From: Streptomyces sp. CB02261
Lineage (GTDB): Bacteria > Actinomycetota > Actinomycetes > Streptomycetales > Streptomycetaceae
Direction of reading: 5' to 3'
DNA length: 64,000 nucleotides
Assembly (NCBI RefSeq): GCF_001905665.1
Contig: NZ_LIVX01000008.1
Span: 62,001 to 126,000 of the forward strand
Shown: positions 1 to 10,417 of the stretch, piece after piece
How the letters are laid out: each line of letters starts with the position of its first letter
Position numbering within the stretch: position 1 is the stretch's first letter
The notes under the pieces: model-generated
The model's database searches: none
The model's input: only the letters and a program-made list of their open reading frames with translations
Told to the model about the DNA's origin: nothing
Position numbers and translations under genes: made by a program

Positions 1-638
1 ACGCCCTTGCCGAGCGGGCTCGCGAGGATCAGCTCCAGGGCCTCCCGCAGTTCCTCGGGATGGGCGGAGGGCTGGACGCCGCGCTGCGTACCCGACTTGT
101 CGACCTTGCCCGTGTCGAGGTTGACGGTCCGGGTGATGAGCTCGTCCCGCGCGTAGTCGTAGAAGCGGACCTCGGCGCGGCGTGTCGCGTCCCCCGGCAG
201 CGGGTCGGCGAGGTCGGTGCCCAGGTGCTGGGGCCCCTTGCCGCCGTCGACGTCCTGCTGGGCGGTGGCACCGGGCGGCGTCAGCGCCAGGCTCTCGGCC
301 CGTACGAGTTCGTCGTCGGTGAGCGGGTCGCCGCCCACGCCCTTCTTCCCCTCGGCCGCCGGGGGCACCACGGTCGCGGGCGCGGGCGCGGTGCCCGTGG
401 TCTGCGCCCCGTCGCCGCCCGTCGCGCCGGCGGCTCCCTGCTGTCCCCCGGCGCCGGCGGCTCCGTCGCCCCCGCCCGTTCCGGCCGCGGCGGCCCGGTC
501 GGCTCCCCGGCCCCCCGGCGTGTCGTCGGCCCCCGCCTGGCCCGGCAGGCTGATCGCGACCGCGACGGCGGTTCCCGTCACCGCCATGGCCGCTCCGGCC
601 ACCACCTTCCCCAGGTGGCGGCGCGCTATTTCGTACAC
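1..638 (-). CDS. secreted protein, N-terminal part only (runs off the left edge)
   Basis: The reading frame starts at a GTG whose upstream mRNA carries two GGGGGAA-type purine runs. The first 40 or so residues look like an export signal: basic residues (RRHLGK), then an Ala/Val-rich hydrophobic stretch, then an Ala-rich cleavage region. A low-complexity linker rich in Ala, Gly, Pro and Thr follows. A folded segment then begins with DPLTDDELVRAESLAL and later contains EVRFYDYARDELITRTVNLD, ending at the window edge in a Leu-rich helix. The latter part recalls small alpha/beta domains at the N-terminus of secreted amine-oxidase-type enzymes, but I cannot assign a family. It is divergent from glgX; the 139 bases between them must hold both promoters. 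Confidence 0.75.
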   Translation of the reverse strand, partial: MYEIARRHLGKVVAGAAMAVTGTAVAVAISLPGQAGADDTPGGRGADRAAAAGTGGGDGAAGAGGQQGAAGATGGDGAQTTGTAPAPATVVPPAAEGKKGVGGDPLTDDELVRAESLALTPPGATAQQDVDGGKGPQHLGTDLADPLPGDATRRAEVRFYDYARDELITRTVNLDTGKVDKSGTQRGVQPSAHPEELREALELILASPLGKG

Positions 639-777
639 ACTTCCCCCTCTTTCCCCCTCTTGGTCTGCGGTCACCCGGTAGGACGGGGCGAAGTCCTAGG
701 AGGTTGCCCGACTTTCGGGCAGGATCTGGCCGAAGAGCATCTCCACAAACCCGGACAGAAGAGGAATAGTCGTATCC

Positions 778-2898
<2,121 letters not shown>

Positions 2899-4183
2899 GT
2901 TCCCGTACGGGAGGCGTCACCCGTACCGCCCAGGACAGCAGCGCGCAGGCCACGGCCGCCCCCACCGCCACCGCGAAGGCGGCGGGGGCGCCGTGGCCTT
3001 CGGCGAGCCGCCCGGAGACGGCGAGGGCGAGGGCCTGCCCCCCGACGATCCCGCTGGTCAGGAAGGCCATGGACTCGGCGAGCCGGGCGGCGGGGACGGT
3101 CCGCTCGGTGAGGCCGAAGACCGTGATCAGATGCGGGGCGTACGCGGCGCCGAGGACGACCACGACCGCGTACAGCGCGCCGAGCGAGCCCACGAACAGC
3201 AGCGGTACGGAGAGGACGACCAGCCCGGCGGTCGCGGCGCGCCAGCGGGCCGTGAGCCCGATCCCGGCGGGGACGGCCGCCATCGAGAGGCCGACGGCGG
3301 CGCTCATCACCCCCATCGCCGCATAGACCAGACCGGCCTGGGCGGGGGCGCCCAGCCGCTCGGTGAGCGCCGTGATCCCGGCCTGGGAGGCGCCGAACAT
3401 GGCGCCCTGGAGGACCATCGCGCCCCGCAGGGCGTAGGCCGATCCGGGGAGCCGCGTCCGTTCGGCGGCACCCGATCGGGTGGACGCGGGGCTCTCCGGC
3501 GCGGTGGCCGTCGCCGTCGGGTGGAGGGCGAAGGCCGTGCCGCAGACGGCGAGCAGCAGCGCCGCGAGGAGAAGGGCGGCGGCCGGGTGGGCGAGGGCGG
3601 CGGCGAGGCCGACGAGCGCCGGGCCGAGGACGAAGGACACCTCGTCGAGGGTGCCCTCGAAGGACAGGACGGCGCCGACGCTCCGGTCGTCCGCGCCGGA
3701 GCGACGGGCCAGGGCCACCGAGCGGGTCCTGGCGAGCGGTCCGACCTGGGGGACGGTGGCCCCGGCGAGCGCGCCGAGGACCATCAGCGGCCCGGTCGGG
3801 GCGCGGCCGAGCGCGGCCAGGACGAGGGCGGTGACGGCGACCGCGTTCGCCAGGGAGGCCGCAAGGACGACCCCGCGCTGGCCGTGCCGGTCGGAGAGCC
3901 GGCCGATGACGGGTCCGGCGACCGTCTGTCCCGCGGCGAGCGCGCCGCCCGTGAGGCCCGCCGTGGCGAGGGATCCCGTCGTCTCGGCGACCAGGAGCAG
4001 GCTGCCGAGCTGGCACATGGCGGTGGGCAGCCGGCCGAGGAACGACACGACGGGCAGGGCGGGGCCGAGCAGCGAGAGGGTGTCGCGATACATCCGGAGC
4101 ATCGGGCGAACGTAACGCGATGCACACGAACGGGTGCATGGGGCGATGAAACAGAAGGCCTTCCGCGGGGTACGTACGTTCGC

Positions 4184-6529
4184 ATGACCTCCCTCCCGGC
4201 CCTTTCCGCCCTCCCCACCGCGACCTACCGGCTCCAGCTCCAGCCGGAGTTTCCCTTCGCCGCCGCCGAGCGGGCCGTGCCCCACCTCGCGGACCTCGGG
4301 ATCTCGCACCTCCACCTCTCTCCGGTCCTGGAGGCGGTCCCCGGCTCGACCCACGGGTACGACGTCACCGACCACGCGTCCGTACGGGCCGAGCTCGGCG
4401 GCGAGGAGGGGCTGCGGGCCCTCGCCGCGACCGCGCGGGCGCACGGCCTCGGGCTCGTCGTCGACCTCGTGCCCAACCACATGGCCGCCTCGCCACGGCA
4501 CAACCGGGCGCTGCGCGCGGTGCTCCGCGACGGTCCCGACTCGCCGTACGCCCGCTGGTTCGACATCGACCGGTCGGCCGGGGACGGGCGGCTGCTGCTG
4601 CCCGTACTGCCCGCGCGGCGCCCCGAGGTACGGGACCGGCTGCGGGTCTCCGGCGGGGCGCTGCACCTGGACGGCCAGGAGTTCCCGCTGCGGCCCGGCA
4701 CCGAGAACCTGCCGCTCGACGAGATGCTCGACGCCCAGTGGTACCGGCTCGGGTGGTGGCGCCTGGCCCGCACCGAGCTCAACTACCGCCGCTTCTTCAC
4801 CATCTCGGACCTCATCGGGGTGCGGGTGGAGGACCCCGACGTGTTCGCCGCGACCCACGCGAAGATCGTCGAGCTGGTCCGGGACGGGGTCGTCGAGGGG
4901 CTGCGCATCGACCACCCGGACGGGCTCGCCGACCCGCAGGGCTATCTGGAGGACCTGGCGGCGGCGACCGGCGGGCGCTGCTGGACGGTGGTCGAGAAGA
5001 TCCTCACCGGGACGGAGACGCTGCCCACGGCCTGGCCGGTCGCCGGGACCACCGGCTACGACGCCCTGCGCCATCTCGACGGGGTGTTCACCGATCCACT
5101 GGGGGCCGCCGAACTGGCGGACTTCTACCGCGAGTTCGTCGGGAAGGCCGGCGACAGGGGCGGACACTGGGAGGCGACGGAGCGGCGGGCCGCGTACGAG
5201 GTGGTCGGGCACGACCTGGCCGCCGAGACCGCCGTCCTCACCCGGATCGCGGAGCGGATCTGCGCCGCCGACCCCGCCCTGCGGGACCACGCGCCCTGGG
5301 CGCTGCGCACCGCGATCCGTGAGCTCCTCGTCCGGGTCCCCGTCTACCGCGCGTACCGGACCGGCGGCGAGGAGGTGCTGACCCTGGAGGCGGCGCGCGG
5401 CGCGAAGGCCGCGTTCGCGGTGCCGGAGGAGGCCGCGGTGGTCGACGTCGTGCGCGGTCTCGCGCTCGGCACGCTCGGCGACGGGCCGGAACACCGGGCG
5501 TTCCGGGCCCGGTTCGCGCAGACCTCCTCGGCCCTGCGGGCCAAGTCGGTGGAGGACACGGCCTTCTACCGGTACACCCCGCTGCTCTCGGCGAACGAGG
5601 TCGGCGGGGACGCGGGCCGGCCGGCCGTGTCGGTGGACGAGTTCCACGCGTACTGCTCCCGGATCGCCCGGGACTGGCCGGGCACCGGCACCGTGCTGTC
5701 CACCCACGACACCAAGCGCAGCGCCGACGTGCGGGCGGCGATCGCGGTCCTCACCCAGTGCCCGCAGGTGTGGACCGAGCTCCTCGCGGAGGTGGCGGGG
5801 GTGCCCGCGCCCGACCCGCACGTGGCCTGGACGGCCTGGCAGACCGCCTTCGGGTTCGGCGTCCCGGACGCGGAGCGGCTCGGTCCCGCGATCCTCAAGG
5901 CCGTACGGGAGGCGGGGCTGCGGACCAGCTGGACCGAACCCGACACGGAGTACGAGCGGGCGGTGGCCGAGTTCGCGGCGGCCGGGCCCGGCCACATCCC
6001 GCTCCGGACCGCCTCGGAGGCGGCCTTCGCCCTGGAGCCGCACATCCGGGCGCACGCCCTCGGGGTGCTCCTCGCGCAGCTGACGATGCCGGGGGTGCCG
6101 GACCTCTACCAGAACACGGAGCGGGAGTACCGGGCGCTCGTCGACCCGGACAACCGGGCCCCGTTCGCGGTCGGGCCGGACGACGACCGTACGGCCCTGG
6201 TCCGGGCCGCCCTCCGGCTGCGCCGCGAACGCCCGGCGGCCTTCGGCGCCACGGGCACGTACACCCCGCTGACCGCCGAGGGGCCGGCCGCCGCGCACTG
6301 CCTGGCCTTCGCCCGCTCCGGTCAGGTGGTCACCGCCGTCACCCGGCTCTCGCTGCGCCTCGGGGAGGCGGGCGGCTGGCAGGACACGGAGCTGGTCCTG
6401 CCGGAGGGCCGCTGGGGCGACGTCCTGGACGGCGTCCGGGAGTTCACCGGGGGCCCGGCGACGGAGCTCAAGCTCGCGGAACTCTTCGAGGAGCGGCCGG
6501 TGGCACTGCTCGCCCGGCTCGGCGACTGA
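4184..6529 (+). CDS. treY: malto-oligosyltrehalose synthase TreY
   Basis: 781 residues. TreY isomerises the reducing-end alpha-1,4 bond of maltodextrins to an alpha,alpha-1,1 bond, giving maltooligosyltrehalose for TreZ. The N-terminus (ATYRLQLQPEFPFAAA) is diagnostic, and the barrel carries LVVDLVPNHMA. Catalytic residues are Asp243 (LRIDHPDG), Glu271 (VVEKIL) and Asp509 (STHDTKRSADVRA); that third motif is a TreY hallmark. The C-terminal MPGVPDLYQNTE motif is also present. The ATG is 81 bases from the divergent transporter start. treZ lies 3.9 kb downstream on the same strand, separated by four other genes, so the TreY-TreZ pair is not a tight operon here. Confidence 0.96.
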   Translation: MTSLPALSALPTATYRLQLQPEFPFAAAERAVPHLADLGISHLHLSPVLEAVPGSTHGYDVTDHASVRAELGGEEGLRALAATARAHGLGLVVDLVPNHMAASPRHNRALRAVLRDGPDSPYARWFDIDRSAGDGRLLLPVLPARRPEVRDRLRVSGGALHLDGQEFPLRPGTENLPLDEMLDAQWYRLGWWRLARTELNYRRFFTISDLIGVRVEDPDVFAATHAKIVELVRDGVVEGLRIDHPDGLADPQGYLEDLAAATGGRCWTVVEKILTGTETLPTAWPVAGTTGYDALRHLDGVFTDPLGAAELADFYREFVGKAGDRGGHWEATERRAAYEVVGHDLAAETAVLTRIAERICAADPALRDHAPWALRTAIRELLVRVPVYRAYRTGGEEVLTLEAARGAKAAFAVPEEAAVVDVVRGLALGTLGDGPEHRAFRARFAQTSSALRAKSVEDTAFYRYTPLLSANEVGGDAGRPAVSVDEFHAYCSRIARDWPGTGTVLSTHDTKRSADVRAAIAVLTQCPQVWTELLAEVAGVPAPDPHVAWTAWQTAFGFGVPDAERLGPAILKAVREAGLRTSWTEPDTEYERAVAEFAAAGPGHIPLRTASEAAFALEPHIRAHALGVLLAQLTMPGVPDLYQNTEREYRALVDPDNRAPFAVGPDDDRTALVRAALRLRRERPAAFGATGTYTPLTAEGPAAAHCLAFARSGQVVTAVTRLSLRLGEAGGWQDTELVLPEGRWGDVLDGVREFTGGPATELKLAELFEERPVALLARLGD

Positions 6530-6576
6530 GGGGCGGTGACCGGAGCCGGCGGCCGAGGCCCCGGTGGCTGGAGCTG

Positions 6577-6685
6577 GACGGCCGGGGCTCGGTGACCGGA
6601 GCTCGGTGGCCGGCTCGGTGGGACCGGGCTCGACGGCCGGGGCCCGGCGACCGGGCTTGACGGCCGGGGCGCGGCGACCGGGCTC
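6577..6685. repeat. degenerate GC-rich tandem repeat, period about 27 bases
   Basis: The motif GACGGCCGGGGC followed by a variant of CGGCGACCGG recurs at 6577, 6632 and 6659. The last two copies are 27 bases apart, the first two about twice that. It lies in the untranslated space after treY and before the terminator hairpin. Copies differ by scattered substitutions, so the array looks old. Confidence 0.6.
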
Positions 6686-6697
6686 GGGACCGAGCGA

Positions 6698-6721
6698 GGC
6701 CCCGGGGGTGTCCCCGGGGCC
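6698..6721. terminator. hairpin between convergent genes
   Basis: GGCCCCGGGG and CCCCGGGGCC form a perfect 10-base stem with a GTGT loop. There is no U-tract, as is usual in Streptomyces. It sits 10 bases before the stop codon of the convergent 165-residue gene and 169 bases after treY, so it can end transcription from both sides. Confidence 0.7.
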
Positions 6722-6730
6722 GTCGGGTGG

Positions 6731-7228
6731 TCAGAAGCGGGAGGCTCGCGAGACCTCGCACTTGGTGTACTCGGAGCCGTCGCCGATTCCGGGGTACGGG
6801 GTGGACAGCTCGGCCTTGGCGGACGAGCCCGCCGCGACCGCGATGCCGGTCTTGATGGCGGTCGCCGGGACGACACTGCCGCCCGCGCCGGTGAACTTCA
6901 TCGTGACGTTGTAGTCGTAGTCCATCGCGCCGTCGTTCTTGACGGTGACCCGGGCGACGAGGTTCTTGGTCGCCGGGTCGTACTTGCACTCGTCGATCGT
7001 GACGTCGCGGGCGGCCTTGTCGGCGCTGCTGGAGCCGCCGGGCACGGAGCCGCCGGACGTGCCGCCGGAGGTGCTGTCGTTGTCACTGCCGTTGTTGTTG
7101 CTGCTGCTGGAGCTGCCGCTGCTGCTGCTGTTGTTGTCGCAGCCGCCGCCGCCCGAGCCACGGGCACCGGTCAGGGCGAACACCGCGATGCCGAACACAG
7201 CGATCGCGCGGACATGACGCTTCTTCAT
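6731..7228 (-). CDS. small secreted or surface protein with Ser/Asn/Gly-rich linker
   Basis: 165 residues. MKKRHVRAIAVFGIAVFALTG is a plausible signal peptide. A Cys follows in GGGGCD, but it is not preceded by a standard lipobox (L-A/S-G/A-C), so lipid attachment is doubtful. Residues of about 31-65 are a linker of Ser, Asn, Gly and Asp. The remaining 95 or so residues look like an immunoglobulin-like beta domain (LVARVTVKNDGAMDYDYNVTMKF), similar in style to FxLYD-type domains that bridge to other surface proteins, with Cys residues near its start and end that could pair. Function is unknown. It is convergent with treY and upstream of no obvious partner. Confidence 0.85.
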   Translation of the reverse strand: MKKRHVRAIAVFGIAVFALTGARGSGGGGCDNNSSSSGSSSSSNNNGSDNDSTSGGTSGGSVPGGSSSADKAARDVTIDECKYDPATKNLVARVTVKNDGAMDYDYNVTMKFTGAGGSVVPATAIKTGIAVAAGSSAKAELSTPYPGIGDGSEYTKCEVSRASRF

Positions 7229-7331
7229 GTTTCAATCCCCGTTGAAAGTGGTACTAAAGAGGGCTCCTTGACGAGCGCACGTCACCCTAGCAGCGGTCGG
7301 GGACGCCGCTCGCCGCTCCCCGGAAAGCGCC

Positions 7332-8378
7332 TCAGCCGCCCGGGCGGACGATCAGGCTGCGCGGCGCCCTGGTGATGAAGCCGGCCTGGGTCGGCCGGAA
7401 ACCGTCGGCGAGACGGAGCCCCGGCATGGCCGTGAACAGCGCCCGCACGGCGTACTCGGCTTCGAGCCCGGCGAGGGTGACGGCCGGGCAGAAGCCGGAG
7501 CCGTACGTGAGCTGGCCCGGGTCGTCGCGCAGCGGGTCGAAGCGGTCGGGCTCACGGAAGCGCTCCGGGTCCCGTCCCGCCGAGCCGACGAGCAGGGCGA
7601 CGGACACCCCGGCCGGCACCATCCCGCCGCTGACCGGGACTTCGGCACTGGTACGCCGGACCATGACCTGCACCGGCGGGTCCCGCCGCAGCGACTCGGT
7701 CCAGGCGCGGCCGACGAGCCCGGCGGGGGCGTCACGGAGCGCGGCGACCTGGTCGGGATCGGTCAGGACGTTCGCCAGGAAGGACGCGAGCGCCTTCTCC
7801 CGTACCGCGATCTGCGCGCCGCACTCTCCCGCCAGCGCCCCGGCGGCCCGGCCGCGCACGAGCCGCATCATGTCGCGGTAGGGCACGCCGACGGCGGCGG
7901 CGACGGTACCGGCGGGCAGCCAGTGGCAGAAGTCGGCGACCAGGTCGGCCTGCTGCCGCTCGGCGATCCGGTGGGCCAGGACGTGCGCGGTGCGTTCGGT
8001 GACCGAGCGCAGCGCCTCCACGTCGACGTCCACGTGGGCCCGCGCGCACGGCGGGTCCCCCGGGCGGTGCCCGTGCGTGAAGCGGCTGTCGGTGAGGGCG
8101 GTGGCCACGTCCGCGTACCGGGAGAGCACCCAGGCCCGCAGCAGCGGGTCGTAGGTGAGCGGGAACTCCTCGCGCAGGGTCCGGTGGATCCCGTGCGGGT
8201 CGAGCGAGGCCCCGGGGTCGAGGGGGCTCGGCGCGACGGTTCTCGGCGCGGCGGTCCCCGGCGCCGGCCGGACCGGCACCGCCGCCGCCGGGGCCATCGA
8301 GGGCAGGCGCGTCCACGGGTCGCCGGACGGTGCCTTCGGCCGGTCGCTGCCTGTGCCGTGCTTCGGCTCGTCGCTCAT
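7332..8378 (-). CDS. cytochrome P450-like protein with altered haem loop
   Basis: 348 residues, shorter than the usual 400. The N-terminal 60 residues are Pro/Ala-rich. The fold is recognisable: LTYDPLLRAWVLSRYADV early, the K-helix ExxR motif as Glu228-x-x-Arg231 (WTESLRRDPPVQ), and the pre-haem RDPERFREPDRFDPLR. The haem loop, normally FGxGxHxCxG, reads Tyr292-Gly-Ser-Gly-Phe-Cys297-Pro-Ala-Val-Thr. Cys is two positions early, and Ala occupies the ligand position. The I-helix AGxxT motif is absent and that region is shortened. So the protein is either a non-haem descendant or a P450 with a displaced ligand. No ferredoxin or biosynthetic partner lies nearby. Start chosen at the first ATG. 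Confidence 0.8.
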   Translation of the reverse strand: MSDEPKHGTGSDRPKAPSGDPWTRLPSMAPAAAVPVRPAPGTAAPRTVAPSPLDPGASLDPHGIHRTLREEFPLTYDPLLRAWVLSRYADVATALTDSRFTHGHRPGDPPCARAHVDVDVEALRSVTERTAHVLAHRIAERQQADLVADFCHWLPAGTVAAAVGVPYRDMMRLVRGRAAGALAGECGAQIAVREKALASFLANVLTDPDQVAALRDAPAGLVGRAWTESLRRDPPVQVMVRRTSAEVPVSGGMVPAGVSVALLVGSAGRDPERFREPDRFDPLRDDPGQLTYGSGFCPAVTLAGLEAEYAVRALFTAMPGLRLADGFRPTQAGFITRAPRSLIVRPGG

Positions 8379-8507
8379 CGCGGGCCCCTGTCGGTCGGCG
8401 GTGGCGCGGCCGGAGATCGTGGCGCGCGTCCGTCCAGCCCATCACCGCCCGCGCCGAGCCGCCCGCCTCGTACCGCCGAACGGGTGAACGCGTCCTGAGG
8501 GTGGACC

Positions 8508-9056
8508 TCAGCCGTGGGACAGCCGGAACGACATCTGACCAAAGCCGACGACGTCCCCCGCCCGCACCACCACCGCGCCGGTGACCCGACGCCCGTTGAC
8601 GGTCGTGCCGTTCGTCGAACCGAGGTCGCGCAGCACCCACATCCCGCTCTGCAGCGAGAGCTCGGCGTGCATCCGCGACGCGGTCTCGTGGCTCAGCCGG
8701 AGTCCGTTCACCGGGTCGCGGCCTATCCGCAGCGGGTGCGGGCCGGGCAGGGGCAGCAGCAGCTTCGGCAGCCGCTCCGCGTGCCAGGCGCGTCCGAGCC
8801 TCGCCGTGAACGCGGACATCCGCTCGACCGCGCCCACCACCCGCCGGGTCCAGGTGCCCTCGGCCCTCAGGTCCGCGGTGAGGAGGTCGAGTTCGTCCGG
8901 CCGCCGGGCCTGGAGCGCGCGCTCCATCCGGAAGAGGAACGTGTCGTGCGAGAGGCGGCCCTGAGCGGCGCCCTCACGGAGCAGCACCAGCGCGCGGTCC
9001 CGCTCGGCGTCGGTCAGCCGAGGTGAGTTCGCCGGAAGCTCGAAAGGGGTCGTCAC
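8508..9056 (-). CDS. DUF1707 and FHA domain protein
   Basis: 182 residues from a GTG start. Residues 1-60 match the DUF1707 pattern common in actinomycetes (RLTDAERDRALVLLREGAAQGRLS). After a linker comes a forkhead-associated domain with the usual phosphothreonine-binding residues: RIGRDPVNGLRLSHETASRMHAEL and DLGSTNGTTVNG. FHA domains bind pThr peptides, usually on substrates of Ser/Thr kinases. I preferred the GTG giving VTTPFELP because DUF1707 proteins begin that way; an ATG at 9116 would add 20 residues of low-complexity sequence. It is divergent from the acetyltransferase, with a tandem repeat between them. Confidence 0.88.
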   Translation of the reverse strand: MTTPFELPANSPRLTDAERDRALVLLREGAAQGRLSHDTFLFRMERALQARRPDELDLLTADLRAEGTWTRRVVGAVERMSAFTARLGRAWHAERLPKLLLPLPGPHPLRIGRDPVNGLRLSHETASRMHAELSLQSGMWVLRDLGSTNGTTVNGRRVTGAVVVRAGDVVGFGQMSFRLSHG

Positions 9057-9121
9057 ACCCGTGATTGTCGGTCCGTCGGGCCCGAAGTGTCCAGAAGGGC
9101 CCCGTCGGCGCCCCACGCGGG

Positions 9122-9237
9122 CGCCGGAACCGGTCCCCGCCGGACGCCGGAACCGGTCCCCGCCGGACGCCGGAACCAGTTCCCCGCCGGGCGTCGGAGG
9201 CGTTCCCCGCCGGGCGCCGGAACCGTCCCCGCCACAC
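9122..9237. repeat. five-copy tandem repeat, period 23 bases
   Basis: Units beginning CGCCGGAACCGGTCCCCGC start at 9122, 9145, 9168, 9192 and 9215, i.e. at spacings of 23, 23, 24 and 23. The first two are nearly identical and the later ones drift. The array fills much of the 297 bases between the divergent FHA and acetyltransferase starts, so it lies in their shared upstream region. Confidence 0.85.
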
Positions 9238-9353
9238 GTCGAAGAGCCCGGTCACCCCCCACCCCCTCCCCGGCCCGGGAACTCCGTATCCCTCCCGCAA
9301 GATCGCTGCTACGGTCTGCGACTCCATACCAGATCCCCAGGGGGAACCACGAC

Positions 9354-10340
9354 GTGACCGCGTCTTCTTCGACCACGCACGACCTCGTCATACGTCCGCT
9401 CGCCGGACCCGGGGAACTCGACCTGTTCCTCCGCCTGACCTACTCGCTCGACCACGAACTCGCCGACGACCTCGCCACCGGGCGCCGGGTCCCCGGGTGG
9501 ATGTGGGTGGCCCTCGACGGCGACCGGCTCGTCGGCCGGCTCTCCTGGTGGACGAACAAGGCCGGCGCGCAGCCGCTGGCGCTCGACTTCTTCGACCTCT
9601 CCCCCGATCTGTCCGCCGAGGAGCGCGCCGAGATCGGCCTCCGGCTCCTGGAGACCGCGACCGCCGCGGTGATCCCGGCGGGCGCCAGGCGTCCCGAGTT
9701 CGGGCGGTTCATGCCGGCGGACTGGCGCGAGGTCCCGGAGACCCGCTCCCTCCTGGAGTCCCTGTTCTCGGTCCTGGAGCGCTCCGGTGCCCGCCCGTTG
9801 GTCGAGCGGCTCCGCCTCGAGTGGCGGCCCGGCACCCCCGTACCGGAGCCGACGGGCCGCCTGGAGTTCCGTCCGGTGCGGGACCGCGAGGACCTGGTCA
9901 CGCTGATGACGCCCGTGATGGAGGGCACCCTCGACGCGCACGGGCAGGCCGACCTGGCCTCCGGCCTCTCGGCGCGGAAGGCCGCGGAGCTGCACTTCGA
10001 CGAGGAGTTCGCGCACTACACGTCCCCGCGCGAGTGGTGGCGGGTGGCGCAGCTGCCGGGGAGCGGCGAACCGGTCGGCTTCGTCGTCCCCGCGCGCAAC
10101 AACTACCACCACACCATCGCGTACCTCGGCGTGCTGCCCGCCCACCGCGGCCAGGGCCACATCGACGACGTCCTGGCGGAGGGGACCCGGATCCTCGCCG
10201 CCGCCGACGTACCCCGGATCCGGGCGGCGACGGACCTGGGGAACGTGCCGATGGCGGCGGCCTTCGCCCGCGCGGGCTATGTCACCTTCGAACGTGCGAT
10301 CAACTACGTGTGGGACGCGCCGGGCGTGGAAGGGTCCTGA
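9354..10340 (+). CDS. GNAT family N-acetyltransferase
   Basis: 328 residues from a GTG preceded by AGGGGGAA at about 8 bases. Two GNAT-like halves are visible. The N-terminal half (residues 1-150) is degenerate. The C-terminal half has the acetyl-CoA loop region YLGVLPAHRGQGHIDDVLAEG and the closing motif ATDLGNVPMAAAFARAGYVTFER, where R-G-Q-G matches the Q/RxxGxG/A pyrophosphate loop. The substrate is unknown. It precedes treZ on the same strand by 77 bases; a link to trehalose metabolism is not implied. Confidence 0.88.
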   Translation: MTASSSTTHDLVIRPLAGPGELDLFLRLTYSLDHELADDLATGRRVPGWMWVALDGDRLVGRLSWWTNKAGAQPLALDFFDLSPDLSAEERAEIGLRLLETATAAVIPAGARRPEFGRFMPADWREVPETRSLLESLFSVLERSGARPLVERLRLEWRPGTPVPEPTGRLEFRPVRDREDLVTLMTPVMEGTLDAHGQADLASGLSARKAAELHFDEEFAHYTSPREWWRVAQLPGSGEPVGFVVPARNNYHHTIAYLGVLPAHRGQGHIDDVLAEGTRILAAADVPRIRAATDLGNVPMAAAFARAGYVTFERAINYVWDAPGVEGS

Positions 10341-10417
10341 CTGCCAGGATGGACGCGGTGGGCATGCGCTGGCGCGCGGGTCCACCGCGTGGTTGGTCCG
10401 TCGACGAGGGGATTTCC

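Noticed and set aside
711..725. GCCCGA-CTT-TCGGGC hairpin before glgX as a riboswitch
   Set aside because: It is only a 6-base stem with no further conserved structure, so it cannot support a riboswitch call.
4103..6298. A continuous open frame antisense to treY that joins the transporter frame
   Set aside because: In high-GC DNA the antisense frames stay open because third positions avoid stop codons. The protein is Arg/Gly/Pro-rich without conserved motifs, and treY is fully supported on the other strand.
10341..10417. treZ start at 10349 (MDAVGMRW)
   Set aside because: The GTG at 10418 has AGGGGA 6 bases upstream and gives LFEVWAP, the usual TreZ N-terminus; the upstream segment is not conserved-looking.
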